A DNA stretch of 64,000 nucleotides from Aspidiotus rigidus (GCA_035079385.1 JAVHKY010000030.1:8533001-8597000), one strand, 5' to 3'; shown: positions 35,898-48,420, counted from the stretch's first letter. The notes: generated from the sequence alone by a model not told the origin. Made by a program: numbers and translations.

Positions 35898-38800
35898 CTT
35901 ACATATTATTGTCATGAGAAATGTATTCAATATTTTTTGAGGGTAGAGTTTGGGATAGGTACCTAAGTTTGGAAATGATTAATAATAACATTCCTGACAA
36001 AAATCAACGCGATCCATCCACTAGAACTCGGATAAAGCCTTCAATTTCAACTCGAAAAATTCTCATAATAGGAAATCGCGATCGGGTTTTGATGTTTCTT
36101 AAGAGTGACGTCCAAGTCGATGAAAAAACAGCTCGATCTGTCCGGTAGAAGTCGCTGATAAACTCGCAAAGTTTTACTAAATTTTTTTAAAATAAACAGA
36201 TCATAAATGCGACCACTTTCAACAATGATTTTAGGCCAGCAACTGCTTTCAAGTCACGATAATATCTATCCTAAGTTTACCCTTTATTAATGGTCTTTGT
36301 TCCCGGAACGGGAGAAAGTTGCTGTCAGCCTTTGTCATTCAGGTCTACTTTTTGCCACCTAGTAAACAACTCAAAATAGATAATTTCGAAGAAAATTTTA
36401 CGAGGAACATTTCTTGTTTCAAAATTGTTTCCTAAATGACTTTAACTTTTCTAAACATTATTTCCAAAGACTCGAATTTGAAGGGCTAAAATGTGTTTCT
36501 GGGCAAGATTTTTATAATGTTGTTTCTGACAGCTTGACAGTTTTTAACAAAATCCGCTTTTGACCCCCGAAATGTTTCTACATATTTATCATTCATCGAA
36601 ATCTATCAAAGGTGTCGAAACGTCGATCTCTCTTACTTTCTCGATGATAAAAAATAGTCTGATCAATCTGATTTTTTTTTTCTTACTATTTTGAAATGAT
36701 GTTGACACCCACATTAAAAAAAAAATAAAATAAGAAATAAGTGAGATGGTATACTTCACAATTTATTCCTTGATCAGTGTCAAATGAAAATTGTGAATTG
36801 TGATTTACCCTTTTGAACTTTTGAACGAACGAAAATGAAAAGGAGAGTTCGAATAAGACGTGGAAAAAATCTAACGAGGAAGTGCTCCAGTTAAATTTGA
36901 TCTGAGCTTCTGAAATCCAAATGTGAGAGAAAAACAGTGAATTCCGACGGATATGAGGGACAGGATCGCATCTGAGAACTTTCTTATAAGCTGTACCTGA
37001 ATCTTGAAAATCCCGGTTTTTTCAAATACGAGTTACTGTTTTTTTTTATTTTTTGTCTTCTTACGAACTGAATGCCGGTATATTGAATTTCGTAAACTTG
37101 AACTCTTGATGAAAGTTTTTGAGTTTTTGATTGAATTTCGTCCAGAGAATGAGACGTGCAAGACGAAAAACGTCGTGCTGTAAGTGCATTCTACAGGCGC
37201 AAGGAGATAACTTCGAATGAATTAATGTTTCAGAACTAACGAAGAGAGCACCAAACTGAAGGAATTACTTACAGAGTTTCATCACAGATTGCGCCTCTAT
37301 ATCATTACCGCTTCACTCTATTCAAATATCTTTTCCTTTTACAGCACCTCTTTCCGGCTTCTCGTCTTTTTTGTTCGAGTTCCGTGTTTAGGCGAAAGCA
37401 TTATCTCTCATTAATACATTTTCATTTCGAAAATATTATTTTGTTAGGTATTCTCTATACAATTAAATCTATTCATGATTTTCATTTCGTTGCTTCGAGG
37501 ACGTATCTGGAGAATGGACGTTCAATGTATCTCTTATGAAAAGAAGCCGTTTTTCTAGATTCGTCCTCAATCGTAATTTGTACTTCATTTCATTTTTTTT
37601 TTTTTTGAACTTTTGCGCTGGAGCACTTTCGAATGATTTCATTCGGCTGTACTCTTTCTGTCGTATGCTATTGTATTTAGTAAAAGTTGGAAAAGATTTG
37701 CCAATTGACTGCAAGATAGCGTTCCTTGTGCATATAATTCACGAACGAACTTCGTACACTTGTAACTAATCCTTTCGTCTGGAAACTAGTCAGCTGTCCG
37801 CTCCGCCCATTAATCATCTGCGCTCGGGTGACGTCACCCTGCTTTCCAGTTCCATGATTGACATCATCACCGTTCCCCAGTACAAATATAACATATTCTC
37901 GTATGTATTGTGTTCGTACAAGCGGCCATGTTCCTCTTGAATATTGTGGAGAAAAAATTCCAATTGAAAAAAAAAAATGTGCCACTTCGACGTCTGTTGG
38001 TATTTGTTGGTATGATACGACCACCTCTTAGTGACTGTGCAATATTGGCTTATTTTGGATATTGAAATAATCGGTCTTGGAAAGTTTCTAGTAAACTGTA
38101 ATCTTGAATCAACACAATTAAATGAAGGAAGGAAGAAAGAAAGGGGGAAAAAATATATGGTTCAATATTGTTCAAATTTTACGCAAGATAGACACGATGA
38201 CCGGTACTAATAGACTAATAGGTTCACGTTAGCGGAAATAATTAAAACGTGTATGTTCTCACCGCCGTTGATCGATGGCTTTCGTAGCGCGCGGGCTTTG
38301 CCACAGGTAGGTACCCAGAAAGGTCTGTATCTTTCAATCTTTATTCTACGTACGTATCGTAGTGCGTATTATATTATTCAGCATACAATAATACATATCT
38401 GTACACAGTCTTTCGTACCAGAAAAAATTATCCTGCAAACCGAATATATAAAAATTAAACGAGAGTAAAGAAAGCTTTTAAAACAATTTATCAGTATACA
38501 TATGCGGACTGAACTAATTTCACGATGGAACAAACTCAATAATATGAAATTTCTGTATTAGTGAGCAATTTTTTCTAATCTGCAGATGGGAAGGTCCAGC
38601 ATTTATCAATGTAGCCTCAATGTTCACCAGTATGACGTTTCTCATTCATCGGAAATAATTTAGATTGACTACCCATAGGTATCCTGCACGTTAGAAGTAT
38701 GGTTTATACTTGGAGAAAAGTAATTAAACAAAAAAATTATGATTTTTAAGAAAGGTGTCGGTAGATGAGTAATGAGAGAGGCTGTTTCATTCATGGTTTT

Positions 38801-39949
38801 CAAATTCTCATCGTTGATGCATTCTGTTTAAATCCTTTTACTCGGGTAGTAGTTTATAATATGGGTTCATGATATACTACACAATTGGTCGGGTGTACGG
38901 AGTAATTTATCTTGAATCGCCTGTCACATAAATGAGTGCCGACTGAGAATATTTTACTCGAGACCAACGTTGAAGAAAGAGTGAAATAAAATTGAATGAT
39001 GATAGGAAAACTTCGCGTCGCGTCGTCCGCACCCATGTCATCATCCCGGTAACAAGAATTGGGAATTCGAGGACAAAAAAGAAAAATTACGAGAGAAAAG
39101 ATGTTTTAAGTTAAATGTAATGTCCGCTTTCAATAATTTCACATTTAAATGTCTAATTGAGTTGATTACAAAGTGCAGAAGACTTACTCGATGGTTGAAG
39201 ATTATTTTTACAAAATTCACGACTCAGAGGTCTCAAAATTGTTTTGCTACCACCATAAGGCTTGAGCCTCAAAATTTTTTTATATCCTCTCTTTACTCGA
39301 GTGATTCAAGAAGTCAGGTTTCACAGAACTCATTCATCTGAATTTTTACGAGTCTTCTAGCTGAAAACTTTTTATTATCTCTTGTAATTTGGGATAAATT
39401 CCTCGGAAATTTTTTCTTACTTCTAATGCCGAAACTTGCGTGCGCGCGCATTGACCTTGGGAACTATGAAAATTTTTATTTCAGCTCGACTCCTAAGTTG
39501 ATTCCAAAATTTGCAAGAGCATGCGGACATGACCTGCGTGCGCAAATGATCTTGGAACTTGGAAAAATGTTGGTTTTAGGACAAGACTTTTATTAGGTTT
39601 CTAATAAGTTTAGATCAGACTTCTAGTAGGCCCTTATGTACTTGCTTCCGTGGTCTATACTAGGGACTGTGTAAGCCCACAACTAATTCTGTATTTGTAT
39701 TACGGTTAATTAAGCCTCTATTAATCTATTCAAGCTTGACAGAACTCGTTCAGTCCAACATACATTAAACTAGACTTATGCTAGAAGGGGGTATTGCCTG
39801 AGACTCCAGGCTTGTACTAGGCTAGAGTGCGAATGAGCCGTGAGGAGGTGGTCAACCTAATATGCAGTATGTTAGTAAGAATGGGGACGAACGAGCGGAG
39901 ACATAAAAATCATGATTTTTTTCTATCTGGCTCTGGCAACAGATTTTAA
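35898..39949. other. Intergenic DNA, no gene seen
   Basis: No gene is supported. Two imperfect copies of a GCGTGCGC...TTGGGAACT...AAATTTTT block lie about 100 bp apart at about 39433-39477 and 39536-39581. The 37.7-38.4 kb part retains CpG sites. Confidence 0.45.
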
Positions 39950-40201
39950 CAGGGAACCTGTTTTATGGGGGGCTTTTTGAGAAATTTGCCGTGCGCCGTC
40001 CAACAAAAAACTTGGAAAAATGTCGACTCTCGAGCTATCATAATTATATAGCTCGAGATTCGAGAAAAATTTAGACTCTCGAACTATATTATACTTGGCT
40101 TATAGTAGGTCTAGGCCTTCTTTATACTAGTTTTATCTAGGTCTAGGATTCCTTGAATTTTCATTATCAAATCCCATTTGACTCATAAAACAGGTTCCCT
40201 G
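39950..40201. mobile_element. TIR element, family 'GGAACCTGTTTTAT', copy 1
   Basis: The left end CAGGGAACCTGTTTTATG has a perfect inverted partner, CATAAAACAGGTTCCCTG, at the right end. Inside are palindromic GAGCTAT...ATAGCTCGAG blocks and a TAGGTCTAGGCCTTC segment. A second copy sits at 61411-61798. The left flanks of both copies share ATTTTAA and the right flanks share GTTCCTCGTT.AACTTCGTT, so the true element may extend slightly beyond these ends. There is no coding sequence. Confidence 0.85.
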
Positions 40202-40260
40202 TGTTCCTCGTTTAACTTCGTTTTTTTATGAATGCGAAGGGTGCTTGAAGCAATTGTAAC

Positions 40261-40500
40261 GAGGAACCTGTTTTATAGGGGTTATTTTAATCCAACTTGG
40301 TAATAGCTATTTATGATAGGAGAGGAACTCGTGAAAATTTCAAATGTTTTTTGAGCTGAGTGCAGTTCGAGAGAAGATGGAAATTGGAGATTTTTATGTA
40401 TAGCTCGAGAATCGAGATTTCTAAGTCCCTCTCCTATCATATGATTAGCTTAAGAGTCGACATTTTTCCTAGCCGAGAGTCAACATTTTTTCTGAACAAC
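40261..40500. mobile_element. Same TIR family, partial copy
   Basis: This starts GAGGAACCTGTTTTATAGGG, 60 bp after copy 1. It contains TATGATAGGAGAGGAAC and, inverted, the CCTCTCCTATCATA and GAGTCGACATTTTTCC blocks of the family. No clean right end is visible. Confidence 0.6.
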
Positions 40501-43500
40501 TTTCAAGCTCTGACCGTTACAGAGAGAAAGAGATTAGTTTCGATTCTTCTAAAAAATATAAAGAGGCAAATGACTTCACGCGTCAGAAGAAGCCGTCCAC
40601 ACTCGATTAGTGATGTTTTTTTAAAAAAAAAGATAATGCCAGAAAATTTTTGCCGAGAGTAGGGTTCAAATGAGAAAATTTTATGAGGAGGTTGTGGTAT
40701 TTTGAAGCCTATTCTTTTATGGTTTTGACCTGCGGCGTAGTTAGAGGGAATGTTACCCATTACCTCCCCGTAAACTGAAAAATTCGCATTGAAACATCGA
40801 AATTACAGAAAAGTGTGCAGTGTTGCCTAAAATTTTGTTTAGAAACCTGTCAAAAATTTGTTTGATGCAACTCCCTTTCAAAAATTTGCTGGATACGCCT
40901 CCGGTTCTTACCCCCTCCTCTTCGGCAACACTACCAGAGGATTTGAGGAAAATCATTAGGTGGACTGGTGGAAACGCGCCATTGCTTTGTATGGAAGAGA
41001 ATTCTCGTGAAAACGTCCGCGTCCGGATCACGACGTCACCAGTTAGAGAGCCTTGTAAATTTGGCGAGTTTCCTGATGCTTCTGTGTGCAATGCTGAACC
41101 CTATAATTTTTCTATGTTGGAGCTTAAGAGTGAAAGTTTTCGCATGAAGTTTGGTGGTCCTTTTTATCAAGAGCCAAGATTTACTTTTTCTAAATTTCAA
41201 TTAGTTTGCGTGTAAAGGCGGACACCACACACTTTCTCTACATCCTATTGTGAAACGGTTTTAAATACGAGTATCAATTAGAGAAAAACGATTTTTTCAT
41301 AGTTTTCACGGAAGACATGTCCTGTGGATAGTTTTTTTTTTTTAATTCTGACACGTATTTACGCAAGAAGTTCTCTCGCTGCCCATACTTTTTCCCACAG
41401 AAAAACATGAGCGTACGAAAAAGTTGAACTTCGGTGTTTGTAAAAAGATAAGAAATTTATGGTACTTGGGAAGAAAATTGAATTCTAAAACCTTTATAGA
41501 AAGATTACCCCAGGCTTAGAGTTCATTGATTTAAGGACATATTTTGGAGACTCTGACAAACATATACGCATTTCAACTGCATATTATGATTTCTGTAGAC
41601 TTAGTTGTGTACCTATAAGCTGAGCAAAGGCCAAGGTGTATAAAAAGAAGTATGGTCAGCGTGACTATAAAAAAATCGCAATACAAAATGCATACCCAAA
41701 ATTACATAATATGTGGAACCGGATGACCTCTTATCACCATATTACTTGCTAATGCTTGACCAGGCTCTGTCCCTATGTACCGTGTAATTTTTGATTCTAA
41801 ATGACTGCCCATCAGTGACATAATTGACTGGTCCGCATCACCCTGAATCCGCATAACCCAAAACTTACTTCCTATACTGTTGGCCACAACTATCGACCGT
41901 CGTCTGTTCTGTTCTGTCGAAAACTTGTCCAAACAATACTGAAATCGATTTCTTCGAAAACTTTCAACCGGTTTTCACTTGGAGACGTTGTGATGCCTTC
42001 CGTTGATGTACATTGTGATGGGAGATTGTGTTCTTCGCTACGATTCCATGTAACTTATCAAAAATTTATTAGAAGCTCGCACGCGTTAATTACGTTTGGA
42101 AAACATAAATTACTTCATTTCCTGTTCTAAATTAGACGTTAATATTTTTGACATACACAAGAACGCCGAATAAATTGATAACTTCTTTTCTCTTATTCTC
42201 TTTCTGTTGCGTGTCTTCAAAAGAAGCCGAATGAGTGTACCATCGATGTGAGAACGGTAACCTATTTGGAAAATTGAATAATCATCGCGAAGAGTACTTT
42301 TTTTTATTACCAACGGATTTGAGGTAATGATTGTTAAAGTTCTTTCCTACGTACCTAATCCTCCCCGACAACTGAGAGAGCTTTGATGGACGAGGAATTG
42401 TATTAGACTCGGTATATTCTTCCGGAAAACCTGAAAACGTAAAACCAGTTTGTTGTGGATGAATAAGCGAGAGATATGCTATAGATGGAATGCAAACTTG
42501 CACTTGCGTGAGAAAACAGCTGAGTTGTTTGAAATTGAGTCCAGGAAAATGAAAAACACTTGCACAAACTGTCCAATTTATTTTCATGTACGTACCGAAA
42601 CACCGATACGTGATGTTTATTCTTGTACTACCATTCATCTCTCTTTCGGGTTTCCTCTTCTACTCGACGCAATTAATATTTCTCTCACGCTGATACAAAA
42701 ATTTGACGATCTGCTTTAATTAGGTATATGGCACATTGCGTAGCCAGTAGCGATGATGCAGTAGAAACCTAATGCACGTTCGTGCACTTCAAGATTATAT
42801 TAAAGTTAATTTTTAAACTTCGTATCCACGCCCAATTAATCCAAATAACATATAGAAAAATACGTTCATACACGTACACGTGATGGTCGCGAGAAAAAAA
42901 ATGATAGCCAGTACATCCTCAAGGGTTGAGATGTACGGAAACTTTTTAGTATCGCGGTTCGTACGTTGAATCCAATTATTTTAAATGCAGGGTGGAGCGG
43001 TGAAAAATGATATTCCAACCTAATTACATAGGCAGGACATAAAACGCCATCGCCATCTTTGAAAAGTTTGATGATAGCAATTCGTCGTCTCGATTCTTGG
43101 ATTTCTTTTTTTTTTTTTTCCTTCTTCTTCTTCGTAATAATAAACTAAAGCGCCTAAGGTTTGTCTTATACTTGGTGTAATACTCTCTACGTGGTAAATA
43201 ATTGGTTCCATTGCGTTAAATAATATGTTGCTGCGTGACAGGTTAATGCTGCTATGGTTCTCAGTCAACGAATGATGTTATGCTGAATAGCGGTTTTTAG
43301 ATTTTCAGTGGCCTTTCGACGAACAGGTCGTTCGTGAAATGTATGTGCGAAGTGGTCACTTGTTGCACATATATACCTATCATACAAGGCGAGGTATGCG
43401 CTCTATAATAATGTTGTGCAAGTTCGGGAGTCACGAAAATAATCGAGATTTGCTGGCTATATGAAAAAATTAGATGAGAAAGCGTAATTTCAACATTTCT

Positions 43501-43722
43501 CAGACGTAATAAGTGTAGAACCCTACTCATTGTCACGAGAAATCGTTAGGAAGAAGTATCGTTCATGATTTACATGTAGAGTTTTACGGGTGATGTGTCA
43601 GTTGCTTTTTGTTCAATCCATTCACCGACATTATCATCGATAATGCGAAGTGCACGACGTTGTGACAAAGTCCTCATGCATAAAAAATGCTTATCACGTT
43701 AAATTTCTAGAATAGTATAGAT
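40501..43722. other. Intergenic DNA, unassigned open frames
   Basis: Overlapping open frames occur at 40820-41215 (plus) and 40753-41091 (minus); the near-complete overlap on opposite strands and the lack of motifs suggest an old repeat rather than a gene. A minus-strand frame at 41702-41932 (76 codons, starting MDKFSTEQNRRRS) looks somewhat protein-like but has no recognisable family. A poly-T/CTT tract lies at about 43108-43134. Confidence 0.4.
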
Positions 43723-43882
43723 CAGTGGTCATCAAGGTTTCGGAGCTTGTGGATCCCTCCGATGGCTTGCCGCTTTTCCGCGGCGCTGTCCCTTCACAAG
43801 AAGTTCTCAATGAATGTCAAAAATCATTAAAACGTACGACGTATGTCAGTAGTCTTTGCGGTCCCCAATTTGAGAACCACTG
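43723..43882. mobile_element. hAT MITE, 160 bp
   Basis: The ends CAGTGGTCATCAAGG and AATTTGAGAACCACTG are hAT-type inverted termini. Flanks are GTATAGAT (43715-43722) and GTATCGAT (43883-43890), a 7 of 8 match typical of an aged target duplication. No coding content. Confidence 0.85.
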
Positions 43883-44392
43883 GTATCGATAAGTAAGCAG
43901 ATCTACACTTCTAGTACCATGTTCTGCCATACATATATTCATTGATCGACTAACTTACTTCTATTGGATTTAGAAAACGGTAAAAAAAGCTTCGCAACTC
44001 ACAATGAGCTGTAAAAATACACAAAAATATCCTAAACATTATGCAATATCCTTCCTCGTTTATTCTCTCTCATGCCAACCTTTTGGCAGATTACGGGTTT
44101 TGGGACCGCAGGTGAGTCTCTATTCTGGAGTAGTGAAGCTTGGCATTTCCCCAAGTCCTCTCCTCTTTACATGGAATTGAAGTAACATTTTTTCGAAGTC
44201 TCTGAATGACCTTATGATTCAAACGTACGCCGAAGCAAAGTCTTTCTCTCTCTATAGGAGTCGATGCTGAAAATATTCTCAAGTTTCACTTCTACAGGAG
44301 TTTAAGCTGAAAATTCTTTCAAACCCTTTTACAACGTCACAATTTGGGCACGGAAGTTTACTCGAATACACCACAAGTAAATATCCCTTGTA

Positions 44393-44540
44393 TGTTCTGC
44401 GCCAGTGCTATTTTTCTATGCGCCAAGCTCATTTTTCAACCTTCGAAAAAATCATCAAATTTCCATAATTTTTCTCCCTGAATATTATGCTGTTTTTAAA
44501 GCAAATGTAGGTCATTTCACCCTATTTTTCTTTTCCTCTG
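44393..44540. repeat. Direct repeat, unit 1
   Basis: It starts ATGTTCTGCGCCAGTGCTAT and continues with TTTTCTATGCGCCAAGCTCA and a diverging tail. The first 45 bases are essentially identical to unit 2 at 44652. The 260-bp spacing suggests a local duplication. Confidence 0.85.
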
Positions 44541-44651
44541 GTTCAAAAATTTCAGAACTTTTGTATCGAATTTCTATCGTTTTTCACTTTTTTTAACCTT
44601 AAAGAAAATCATCCAAGGTAGGTAGGTACCCAGTAAAATTCATCATCAAAG

Positions 44652-44790
44652 GATGTTCTGCGCCAGTGCTATTTTTCTATGCGCCAAGCTCATTTTTCAG
44701 TCATCAAAAAATCCTAGAAATCCTATAATTTTCCATACTGAATATTTAGCTGTTTTCAACGCAAATATGAATCATTTCAATATGTGAGCA
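44652..44790. repeat. Direct repeat, unit 2
   Basis: Second copy of the unit at 44393, with the same GTTCTGCGCCAGTGC start. Similarity fades in the tail, where AATATT.AGCTGTTTT and GCAAATAT are still shared. Confidence 0.85.
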
Positions 44791-46371
44791 CGACGTGGTT
44801 TATCGTTGAACAATCACAATGACTTCAAATCTGTTCGAGTTTCTGGTGATGTTGGCAGGAGATCCGAATTTCTGCCAATTCTTTGAACCTCAAAGATCAT
44901 CCTGTTCCTTTTGGAAATCAGAACTCGAGTGGAATTTCCATTAATAGATATCATTCGTTCTTTGTAGATTCAGGTCCTATGTATACTTTTATCTTATTCG
45001 ATTTTTCGCTATCATCCCTTTGAAAGTGTGGAACTTACTCCAGAAAACTTTGGTATTATTATGTATATTTGTTGCTGTCTTTCCTCCTTTTTCCCCTTGC
45101 TTTCTTTTTTTGAGTAAGAATTTTGTAAAGCAGCATGACGCGAATGTTTTTCAAAGGCCCGACAGATGAGTGAAGTTATCCTCACACCGCACGCATCTCC
45201 CTTCCACCATGCTTGGAAGCTCTGCATCTACAATCCAATCAATCAATCAATGTCACAAGTGCGTCGCTGCTACTTTTTTTTTCTTTTCGCTCATTCTTTC
45301 ACTTTCGTTTCTTCCTCTTTTTTTTCCGGTACTATCCGAGTATAGCTCTGCATTCTGTAGCGTATATCGCACTCTGAAACGGTCTTTTCCGCTTCTTAAC
45401 TCGTTCATTCGTTTGTTCTTTACTTAGTTAGTGCGTGTAACCATCATTTTATCCCATTTCTATCGATACTATCAGCCGCGCGTATCTGATGTATCTCTAT
45501 GTATACCCGTTTTTCTGTGAAATGTGTAACAAGACCATCGCGCCTTGTCTTGTCTTGGGATTTAGTGGTCAATAGTTTGGAAAGCTTGTAGAGACACTTT
45601 TTGATCGAGTTCAAGAATGGAGGAAGGGGGCGATGTTAGAAAGGTCTTACGTCGTCTTTAGAAGAAGAAATTTTAATTTAAAATCGAACAACATTTTTAT
45701 TAAGAGAGAATAGTTAAAAAAAAAAAAAAAACATTTCAACAGAATACATCGAAGTTTCTCCGAACTTACGTAATAATATTTTTATTTTTATGATTTAAAA
45801 TAATATCATACACATTTATATCGCTACGGACGATTTTCTTAAATTCAATAATAATTGCTGGAAACATAATAACGTACACGTGTTAACAAAATTGCATGAG
45901 ATAATGAGGAAAATAGAGAACTTTCTACGGGAAAAAGACAACTAGACTGTACAAAAAATTTCTTCTCACAGAATAGTATAACATCTACATAAAATGATAA
46001 CTAACACGAGACAAAATACAATTTAAAAAAAAAGAAAAGGAAAATAAGGGAAAAACAAAGAGGAAGAGTGCATAGATTTTCAAAATATCATAAGATGTGC
46101 GAGATCGAGAGTAAATAGGTATATATAAAAGTACATCTAGACAGAGACCTACGAGATTAATGTCGATGTCGTAGCCATTAAAAATCATGTTGCGCTTTTT
46201 AACCTCAAACAGAAAATGATTTTTTTTTTTGGAAAAAAAAAATTAATAAATTTCTTTATTATACTACATTTAAAAGAGCAAAATTTATTTTTCGAATCCT
46301 TGAAAATGTATCGTTGTGTTGGAAATCATTAGCAAGAAACACTTGGAAGGAGTTATGGTGACCACAATATA
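44791..46371. other. Intergenic DNA, no gene seen
   Basis: This segment is AT-rich with A runs at about 45717-45731. An AATC microsatellite lies at 45235-45250. No coding region is supported. Confidence 0.5.
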
Positions 46372-46593
46372 CCCGATAAACCAAATCGACCATCACTATG
46401 GTCGACGTTGGTCGGTTTTTGGTTGTACGGCTGAAGATAGACCAAATATTATTATGATAGTACTATCCGAAAATGGTTGATTTTTAGTAAATTTCTGACC
46501 AAATTTTGACTATTTATTTCTGATGATTGTTGGTCAGGAATTATTCCTACAATTTTTGGTTGATTTTTGATCATTATGCGGAGTATACATTTC

Positions 46594-47190
46594 GGTCCAT
46601 TTTTAATCGTTATACTGTCGATACAGACCAGAATTCTTCCTTCTTTCTTAGTCCAAAATTAATATTGTATTTTTATCACTCAATTTTGACAAAGATTTTA
46701 AGTCGATTTTTAGGCAGATATTCTGGGAGATATCTTGGTCCATTTTCAATCGATTTTCGCTCAAAATCCATCAATATTTGTCTTCTTTTTTTTGGTTCAA
46801 CATGAGTATTATCGGGCGAGCCGCAAAGTCACTCAATCGTGCCCGAAAATTATAGTCAATTTCTTGGCAGATATCCCTAGAATATATTTTGGTCCATTTT
46901 CAGTCGATTTATCCTAAACGTCTTAATGATTTTACTCTCTTTTTCGGTCTAAAATGAGCATTATTAGGTGAGACGCCCAGTCTCTCAGTTTAGACCAAAA
47001 TTTCCAGTCAATTTCTGAGCAGATATCCTTAAGACATATCTTGGTTCATTTTCAGTCGATTTGTCCTCAACATTTACCTATATTTTTACTCTCTTTTTCG
47101 GTCTAGAATGAGTATCACCGGGCGAGCCGCCCAGTCACTCAATTTTGACTAAAATTCCCAGTCGATTTCTGGGCATCTATTCGGAATGAA
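46594..47190. repeat. Tandem array, four ~150-bp units
   Basis: Units start at GGTCCATTTTTAATCG (46594), GGTCCATTTTCAATCG (46737), GGTCCATTTTCAGTCG (46891) and GGTTCATTTTCAGTCG (47043), at spacings of 143, 154 and 152 bp. Later units share CTCTTTTTCGGTCTA, ATGAG.AT and GGGCGAGCCGC..AGTCACTCA segments. Two open frames over the array are by-products of the repeat. Confidence 0.9.
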
Positions 47191-47318
47191 TAAACTGTCA
47201 TGTTACTTGCAAACGCGAACTCATCTCAATATAACCCTGCTATCAAGATTGCTATCTTCATTCTCCTCTTCTCTCACTTGAGGAAGGCCTAGATATAGAC
47301 TGGTTTTTATTGTCGAAA

Positions 47319-47600
47319 GTGGTCTGTTAATATTACCTAACTGGAGACCGTTTTATGGCGTCTCTGTTGCCTAGAAATTGACCAATTTTTTTGTAAAAAG
47401 TGATCTATTTGTAGTGGTCTGTTAATATCGCTTGAATATAGACTACGACGTCCGCATTGGCGAGAAATCGACCCAGAAGTGGTCTAATTATGGTGGTCTG
47501 TTGACACTGATTGAATATTGATTACAGGAGACCAATTTATGTCGTCAAGTTTCCTCAGAAATCGACTGTTTTTGAGGTCAAAAATGGTCGAAATATAGTC
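47319..47600. repeat. Tandem array, three ~80-95-bp units
   Basis: GTGGTCTGTT recurs at 47319, 47414 and 47493. Each unit continues with an AATATNGATTA..AGACC-like block and an AGAAAT.GACC block. It is the second array inside the 46.4-47.8 kb element. Confidence 0.75.
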
Positions 47601-47892
47601 AATTGCTGAGGAAATATGTCCAATGACTTAGGATAGACCATTTTATCGTACCTACATCACCTACAAATCAACTAGTTTTTTCAGTCAAAATTTCCTCCAA
47701 ATTGGTCTCAATCTGGTCTCACCAGAGCGATCGCTCAGTCTATTTTTGGTCGATATTTACTCAAATTGACTGAGATATTTGGTCGATCTGGTTTATCGGG
47801 ATACTTCTTTCTGTTTGGGAAAACTTCTTCTCGTCAAAGTATTTCATAATGGATACGTTAAATACTTCATAAACTATTTTGTGATCATTATA

Positions 47893-48057
47893 CAGTGGCG
47901 TAGATACGATTTTCCAATAGAGGGGTATTTTTTCCCCCAAGTATCATAATTTTTCTATCCAATCAAAGAAGTGGGCGAAAAAGACAGTAAAAAATAAGAA
48001 AAGGAATGTAATGAGGGATATCTCTCTCATATAAACCGCCCCTTATCTACGCCACTC
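47893..48057. mobile_element. Short TIR element (MITE), ~165 bp
   Basis: The left end CAGTGGCGTAGATACG and the right end TTATCTACGCCACT are inverted repeats. CAGTGGCGTAG termini are common among hAT-like MITEs of insects. The flanking 8-mers do not match, so the insertion signature has been lost or the ends are slightly different. Confidence 0.7.
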
Positions 48058-48204
48058 GATCGATATTATCTTGGCAGCAAAATCGGTGAATATTTACTTC
48101 CATCAAACAAGATCAATCTGTGTTCCAATTATACAAAAGTGACTTTGCTTGTTTGAGTTCCTGACGGAATAAAAATGGCCTAAGACAAGTTCGAAAATCT
48201 ACAT

Positions 48205-48420
48205 CAGAGGTCGGCTACCGTTTTTTGACTCGAGCTACTTCTTGATTTTCGTGCTCGAAAAAATAAAAAACAATCTTAAAAAAGAAGAAGGAAAAAAAAA
48301 AGTGGTAATAAAACCTGTAGAGTAGTGTAGAAAATATTCCAAAATTGTATTACTAATTAGTATTCTTCAATTGAGAGGCAAGATACCTGTAGCTCGCAAG
48401 CTAGGGGTTGCCGACCACTG
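48205..48420. mobile_element. hAT MITE, 216 bp
   Basis: The ends CAGAGGTCGGCTACC and GGTTGCCGACCACTG are inverted repeats. Flanks are ATCTACAT (48197-48204) and ATCTATAT (48421-48428), a 7 of 8 match. CAGTGGTCGGCAACC is a typical hAT terminus. It lies between pb and the element at 46.4 kb, just downstream of the pb stop codon. Confidence 0.88.

Larger units (their letters stand above)
46372..47800. mobile_element. 1.4-kb TIR element built of tandem arrays
   Basis: The left end CCCGATAAACCAAATCGACC and the complement of the right end, CCCGATAAACCAGATCGACC, are inverted repeats that differ at one base. ATA lies directly on both sides (46369-46371, 47801-47803), a possible 3-bp target duplication. 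There is no transposase. The interior consists of two tandem arrays (46594-47190 and 47319-47600) and scattered GGTC/GACC-GATTT motifs, so most of the element is internally repetitive. The superfamily is not recognised. Confidence 0.78.

Noticed and set aside
40753..41215. Overlapping long open frames on both strands
   Set aside because: They occupy the same bases on opposite strands without recognisable domains; more likely an old repeat.
41702..41932. 76-codon minus-strand frame starting MDKFSTEQNRRRS
   Set aside because: Looks slightly protein-like but too short, without recognised motif or clear splice partners.
46527..46917. Two plus-strand open frames of 60-92 codons
   Set aside because: They lie in the ~150-bp tandem array and repeat with it.
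48375..48395. AGATACCTGTAG resembling the complement of the Hox-cluster microRNA miR-993
   Set aside because: Only 12 bases match, the rest differs, and it lies inside the hAT MITE at 48205-48420.
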